A program made the translations under genes and the position numbers. Shown piece by piece: positions 61,201-64,000 of a DNA stretch of 64,000 nt. The notes under the pieces were generated by a model. That model searched no databases and was not told where the DNA came from. It worked only from the letters and a program-made list of their open reading frames with translations. Origin of the DNA: Wuchereria bancrofti (lineage: Eukaryota > Nematoda > Chromadorea > Rhabditida > Onchocercidae); the NCBI GenBank assembly GCA_005281725.1, contig SSBO01000009.1:2644969-2708968 (forward strand), given 5' to 3'. Each line of letters begins with the position of its first letter. The first letter of the stretch is position 1.

Positions 61201-64000
61201 TAAATTTCAAATATCTTCTTATCCATAACAGACAGATAGGATATTGGCTAATAAGAAGAGACAAAAGGGTGCAAAGTATCAAAATTAACAAAGCAGTCAT
61301 TTCCATTAATTATTGACATTTTTGGAAGTGAAAAAAAAAAAAAAACAAAAATAAAGAATGAATGATTAAGCATTTATGTATGAAAGCGCAATCAATAAAA
61401 GAAGCAAAGCGCAATCAGTAAAAGAAGCAAAGCGCAATCAGTAAAAGAAGCAAAGCGCAATCAGTAAAAGAAGCAAAGCGCAATCAGTAAAAGAAGCAAA
61501 GCGCAATCAGTAAAAGAAGCAAAGCGCAATCGGCAATCACTTTTTTATCGATAAATCCAACCTCTCTCTCTCCCTCTCCTTCTCTCTTACATACACATAA
61601 TCTCGCTTATGTGTGATTCAATATTTGAATAAAATGAATTGAATAGAAATTTTTATAGGAGCAATATTTCAATATTATTTTGCGCGTTTTGCTATTATAA
61701 AATATTATTGGCAATCGCTTTTTATAGATTTTAATAATTTTATAACATATCACCATAATATTATCAATTTATAAACAATTTACACAAATAGAAAAAGCGA
61801 CAAGTTCATATACAATTAATGGATAATATTTTAATTTCAATAATTATTTTAATTAAAAAAATGGATCTTATTAAATGGTATAAACTTTTGTAATTTCATA
61901 ACATATCGTTATGATAACATCAATTTGTAAACAATTCAAAAACCAAGAAAAAAAATATTTCATCCTTAAACTAAGATTTTAATGAAATCACAAATATAGC
62001 TGTAATTAGCAAATAAGAAGAAAGTTATTGAATTTCTTTCTTTTCATATGTAATTAAAATTAAAATCTTTGTAACTAAAATCTTTATCAAATGAACTTCG
62101 TTTACTTTCTTCATTAAATGATAATCTTTGTTGACCTGTTTATCACTAGAAAAATCACAATTAATTTTTACACATTTCTAGCAAGATTTTTGAAATATTT
62201 TCTCATTTTCCAATAAGTTTATTAAATAAAAAAACAATCAATATTATTATTTCATATTATAATTTTTTTTTTTTTTTTTGAGTAAATAATTCACTTAAGA
62301 TTATATAAAAACTATTCATTAACCAATCATATAACCATCATAAATATGCAAATATGATATATTGAAGATCATTATGAGATATATCAAAAGTGAATATGAA
62401 ATGATAAAATTGAATCTTTAAAAGTTCAAAAATTTTAACATATTTTTTCGATTCTTTAATTAAAACTACTCAAAAAAAAAGAAAAATGAAACAAGAATGA
62501 AGCGATGGATAATCAATGAGTAAAAATTCAATTCACTTTTTCTGGGCGATTATATTTTGCAATGAAGATAAGTGGTAGGAAGTAATTATCTTACCTGTTT
62601 ATTTACCTATCAACTTGAATCTCACATCTTATTTACTCTACTACTTTTCAATCAATTGCAACTATTGTAGCATATCATTAAATATAGTTGTGAAATGTAC
62701 GAAAAAATTTGTTGTAATATTGAAAAAAGAGAAAAAAAATCTTAGAATCTGATGAAAAGAACTGGTTTTAACTAGCTAGCATATGTGAATTTATCATTTG
62801 AATTGACCTTTTAAAATTTCACTACCTTTTTGATGATTATTGATATTAATTTAAAATTAACATCAATAATTAAGGCGCAAATTAGCATTTGTTAATTGAG
62901 CTTACAGAAGTGAAATTGTATTGAAAATTTGCTAAGATATTATCTTGAAGAAAGCGCAAAAGAATACATTACTTTCAGAAGAGAAAAAAAGAAAATTTAC
63001 TATAATACTTCAAATTTTAAAGAAGCGAATTTAAAGGAGCTAAAATATTAAAAGAGTTAATTCCATCGAGAATAAAAAAAATGTATTGAGAATCGTACAG
63101 TTAAGCTTAGTCTAACTTAAATTAAATCTAACTTAAATCATATCTAATCCTAATTTTAACTAATTTAAATTACATCTAATGCTAATCGATCGTTTAATAA
63201 AAATACTAATGCAAAAAATTTCAAATTTCTTTCTCTTTGAAATGAGCAAAACTTACAATTTCAAGAATTAAAAGTAATTGATCTGTTTGCAAATTGCATT
63301 CAAAATTGGAAATGAATGAAATAATTAATAGTTAGTTATATGTTGAAGACAGCAATAAACGGAAGTATAAATAAGTATAAATTAGGGACAAATAAAAAGT
63401 ATAAATTAAAGACAAATAAATTCAAACTATGAAATAATGAATACAAATGCAAAAAAAAGAACAACAAAAAATTTTTTTGATCCGTAATAATTTCAAATGA
63501 AAATGTTCTGATCATTACTGTGTATAAATATTCAAATCGAATTCAAAAACTAAAATTTGCTAATAGTTAAGCAAATAAGCCTTACATTTATCAAGTATTA
63601 TGAAAACAAGAAGGAGAAGAAAAGAAAGAAATCAAATTTTTAAACGATTATTAATTTTCAATGTATTATCATAAGACCAGTAATTAAAATTTCGATTTTT
63701 AATTATTTCATATATTTTATGATCATTTCATCAATGTTGAAATAAATGATTTTAAATTACATCGTTACAAAAGAAAAGAACTCAGTGATCCTATTGGAAT
63801 TAAAAAGTTACACAGAAATTTAATTGAATTAAAACAAAATTATTTCTACAAAAAAAAGGACAAATTAGACAATGATTTTCCATGAAGGAGAAATGGACAA
63901 ATTGGAAAATTGAAAAGCTATTTATATCTTTTAATAAATACATATTGAAATGAAAATAATCATATTAAGCGCTTTAAATGGCGCAAATAGCCTTTGAAAT
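58237..64000. other. 5' flank of the myosin V gene, no supported gene
   Basis: AT-rich DNA with an AAT/AAC-type low-complexity tract (about 58850-59020), purine-rich runs and CT-rich tracts (about 61560-61590). Open frames at 58885-59103 (minus), 59111-59398 (plus) and 60276-60470 (minus) lack splice or domain support. The promoter of the myosin should be near 58240. Confidence 0.55.
61386..61532. repeat. 23-bp minisatellite, six units plus a partial
   Basis: Units GCGCAATCAGTAAAAGAAGC plus AAA start at 61386, 61409, 61432, 61455, 61478 and 61501, with a broken seventh at 61524. Copies are identical except for one base in the first, implying recent expansion. Confidence 0.95.

Overview
The window is eukaryotic, from an AT-rich genome with short intron-split exons. 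It is almost certainly a nematode, and the gene content fits a filarial-like (clade III) worm. The reasons are MSP-fold (major sperm protein) domains of the nematode sperm-specific type, a worm-type tau-tubulin/casein-kinase-like kinase, TTTCAG/TTTTAG 3' splice sites, and a near-perfect copy of the nematode SL1 spliced leader. The species was not determined.

Layout: 1-9.3 kb is AT-rich intergenic DNA with repeats; only one coding exon is supported (129-247, minus, first exon of a gene leaving the window). 9.1-9.6 kb holds a 27-bp tandem repeat, an unusually GC-rich open segment and a tRNA-Gln(TTG). A solo LTR with a CATAT duplication lies at 10.6-11.15 kb. A 17-exon Argonaute runs on the minus strand (11.6-18.8 kb). 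Two tandemly duplicated, 7-exon genes for membrane-anchored MSP-domain proteins follow on the minus strand (21.1-23.2 and 24.0-26.4 kb). A 7-exon TTBK/CK1-type kinase runs divergently on the plus strand (26.8-29.3 kb). A 5-exon HDHD2-type HAD phosphatase is on the minus strand (30.4-32.2 kb). A second solo LTR with an ATACT duplication sits at 32.87-33.38 kb. A complete 40-exon class V myosin fills 35.0-58.2 kb on the minus strand. 58.2-64 kb is AT-rich 5' flank with minisatellites and no convincing gene.

Functional theme (inference): the Argonaute resembles the AGO clade that includes worm ALG proteins. With the two MSP-domain proteins and the TTBK-type kinase next to it, the 11-29 kb block looks like a male-germline/sperm neighbourhood. 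The phosphatase and myosin V are general cell-biology genes.

Most striking observation: the 32.87-33.38 kb LTR contains a 22-nt stretch matching SL1 at 21 of 22 positions. It is followed at once by a GTAA 5' splice site and lies 29 bp downstream of a TATA-like motif, where the LTR's own RNA might start. This could be an LTR retroelement whose transcripts begin with a spliced-leader mimic. Other points of note are a D-E-D-D catalytic tetrad and a 60-residue PAZ insertion in the Argonaute, a candidate internal promoter for a motorless myosin V tail, and two assembly gaps flanked by identical sequence.
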